DNA of 33,890 nucleotides from Opitutaceae bacterium (lineage in GTDB: Bacteria; Verrucomicrobiota; Verrucomicrobiia; Opitutales; Opitutaceae), in contig SXSC01000349.1 in assembly GCA_005792355.1 (NCBI GenBank), positions 1 to 33,890 on the forward strand, in the 5' to 3' direction. Below, piece by piece: positions 33,801 to 33,890 of this stretch. The first letter of the stretch is position 1. Every line of letters starts with the position of its first letter. Under the pieces are notes generated by a model. It saw nothing but the letters and a program-made list of their open reading frames with translations, had not been told where the DNA came from and ran no database searches. Both the position numbers and the translations under genes were made by a program.

Positions 33801-33890
33801 AGTTCCATCACGAAGAACAGCCGGCCGGTGGCGGTGGCGCCTGCGTCGTGGACCTTGGCGATGTTCGCGTGATCCATCATCGCGAGCGCC
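30833..33890 (-). CDS. Ser/Thr protein kinase with WD40 sensor half (array member 1, N-terminus outside window)
   Basis: At least 1019 codons; the frame is open to the window edge, where it reads ALAMMDHANIAKVHDAGAT, so about 130 N-terminal residues including the glycine loop and ATP-binding Lys lie beyond 33890. Visible kinase motifs are GIIHRDIKPSNILV, KVIDFGIAKA, GTPVYMSPEQAE and DTRSDIYSLGVLLYELLTGRPPFD. A membrane helix (LGFAAALAITTTVVTGAIFS), coiled coil and WD40 repeats follow (FSADGRLLASGAG, AIRLWDAATGKMIRLLEGH, KTLASAGTDRTIRVWDVASG). The tail ILHLWRAPSWEEIAQAEKAQ is near-identical to members 2 and 3. It ends at TGA 30833-30835, overlapping the next ATG. It is the most upstream array member visible; the array promoter, and possibly more copies or a sigma-factor gene, would lie to the right. 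Confidence 0.92.
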   Translation of the reverse strand, partial: ALAMMDHANIAKVHDAGATATGRLFFVMELVRGVPITKYCDEGQLTPTARLELFIKVCHAIQHAHQKGIIHRDIKPSNILVTVNDGVPTPKVIDFGIAKATQGRLTDATVFTAFEQFIGTPVYMSPEQAEISSVDIDTRSDIYSLGVLLYELLTGRPPFDPKAFAQAGVDQIRQQIREVEPQTPSRRLHTISDEERTTIARLRGTAPAQLSLLLRGDLDWIVMRCLEKDRTRRYDTANGLALDIQRHLRNEPVVARPPSTAYLLQKLIRRHRLGFAAALAITTTVVTGAIFSTWQAVRATRAEQTAKTARDAEARLRQVAETQGTIARQRAYAADMQLVQQALDGDNLYRARELLDRQKPLAGQQDLRGWEWRYLWQFCRSDALGEFCQKPSSIRALSLSGDGQWLAMVGGRPRVSVWNIATREEIAVPVTGEGRFVVFAPRGPLLAAASSGSENVPEATRHPVVIWNVETRQALRELHLGGECGGLSFSDDGQTLVTSTLAEDNQITLWRVADGSVIRRIPAPRNRLFEGTPFAATTDLNLVAHGTPGQQLRVVDTNSGLERWSQEGAARGNFVTALAFSADGRLLASGAGFEDPAIRLWDAATGKMIRLLEGHQHWVAALIFWPDGKTLASAGTDRTIRVWDVASGRLLNTLRGEKLEVWRLALLPDRATLISGGKSGAVSLWNALAPRNEDARTQLPVPVASWRFANDSKSILTVENDGRVARWHGRGFRETKAELNLGPIATNFPSLTEISPDLRFVALKRNNTAREVEVWDATTGSLRYKFPAAANTFPSAVFMDRHTLRVFDERNADTMLCREWDLKSGKATQTWRIPVRGTGIVGVTFSPDGQQCIASPYSGPALVYDLRTGLDSPVAQIPALASPKFSSDGTLLATPLSGLHVVKLRETSTYREVAALSSMMRVPHSVAFSPDGTRLAVGAAGREAIALWNTQTREPVLALEKSGSLKFIATAFSPDGNCLGSRSTLGSENHGILHLWRAPSWEEIAQAEKAQEASAKKP

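Noticed and set aside
1..33890. tRNA, rRNA, integrase or transposase genes
   Set aside because: No recognisable RNA gene or recombinase motif was found in either strand by reading. The mobile signals seen are non-coding palindromes only.

Overview
The window is high-GC bacterial DNA that most likely comes from a member of the Opitutaceae (Verrucomicrobiota). This is an inference from gene content. The TonB-dependent receptor carries the 'VELSPFEV ... GYLAENTLAGSRL' N-terminus typical of that family. Two proteins carry the heme-binding region characteristic of Planctomycetes/Verrucomicrobia (CxxCH followed by 'LMPEG'). Very large Ser/Thr kinases with WD40 sensor halves are present, and starts mostly lack Shine-Dalgarno sequences.

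Layout. 1-611 (+): C-terminal glutaminase end of PurL. 623-3952 (-): tricorn-type protease. 3953-4563: non-coding, with two tandem 132-bp repeats each holding a 27-bp palindrome. 4564-10885 (-): FG-GAP repeat protein, heme/PQQ sugar dehydrogenase fusion and TonB receptor. 11083-12903 (+): a divergent hybrid sensor kinase whose H-box has lost the phospho-acceptor histidine. 12919-13511: gene graveyard (sulfatase and cytochrome c C-termini) split by a 106-bp palindromic MITE-like element. 13527-19395 (-): Tat-exported dimethylformamidase-beta-like protein, lipoprotein cyclophilin and a propeller/heme/ThuA dehydrogenase. 19596-21923 (+): CehA/McbA-type metallohydrolase. 21951-22124: frameshifted pectate-lyase-like relic. 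22224-22775 (+): unknown membrane protein. 22776-23458: hairpin-rich non-coding DNA. 23459-33890 (-): a tandem array of three near-full-length kinase-WD40 paralogues plus a truncated fourth, each joined to the next by a 4-base ATGA start/stop overlap.

How it fits together. Much of the window encodes exported proteins suited to uptake and oxidation of environmental carbohydrates or related organics: outer-membrane receptor, heme/PQQ dehydrogenases, metallohydrolase, sulfatase and lyase relics. It also encodes two signalling blocks, the hybrid kinase next to the receptor and the kinase array. The most unusual material is the kinase array, which shows mosaic relationships between copies and a 30-nt REP-like in-frame segment present in two copies and absent from another. 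Also unusual are the families of small palindromes whose arms differ between loci while base-pairing is kept. No tRNA, rRNA, CRISPR array, integrase or transposase gene was recognised.
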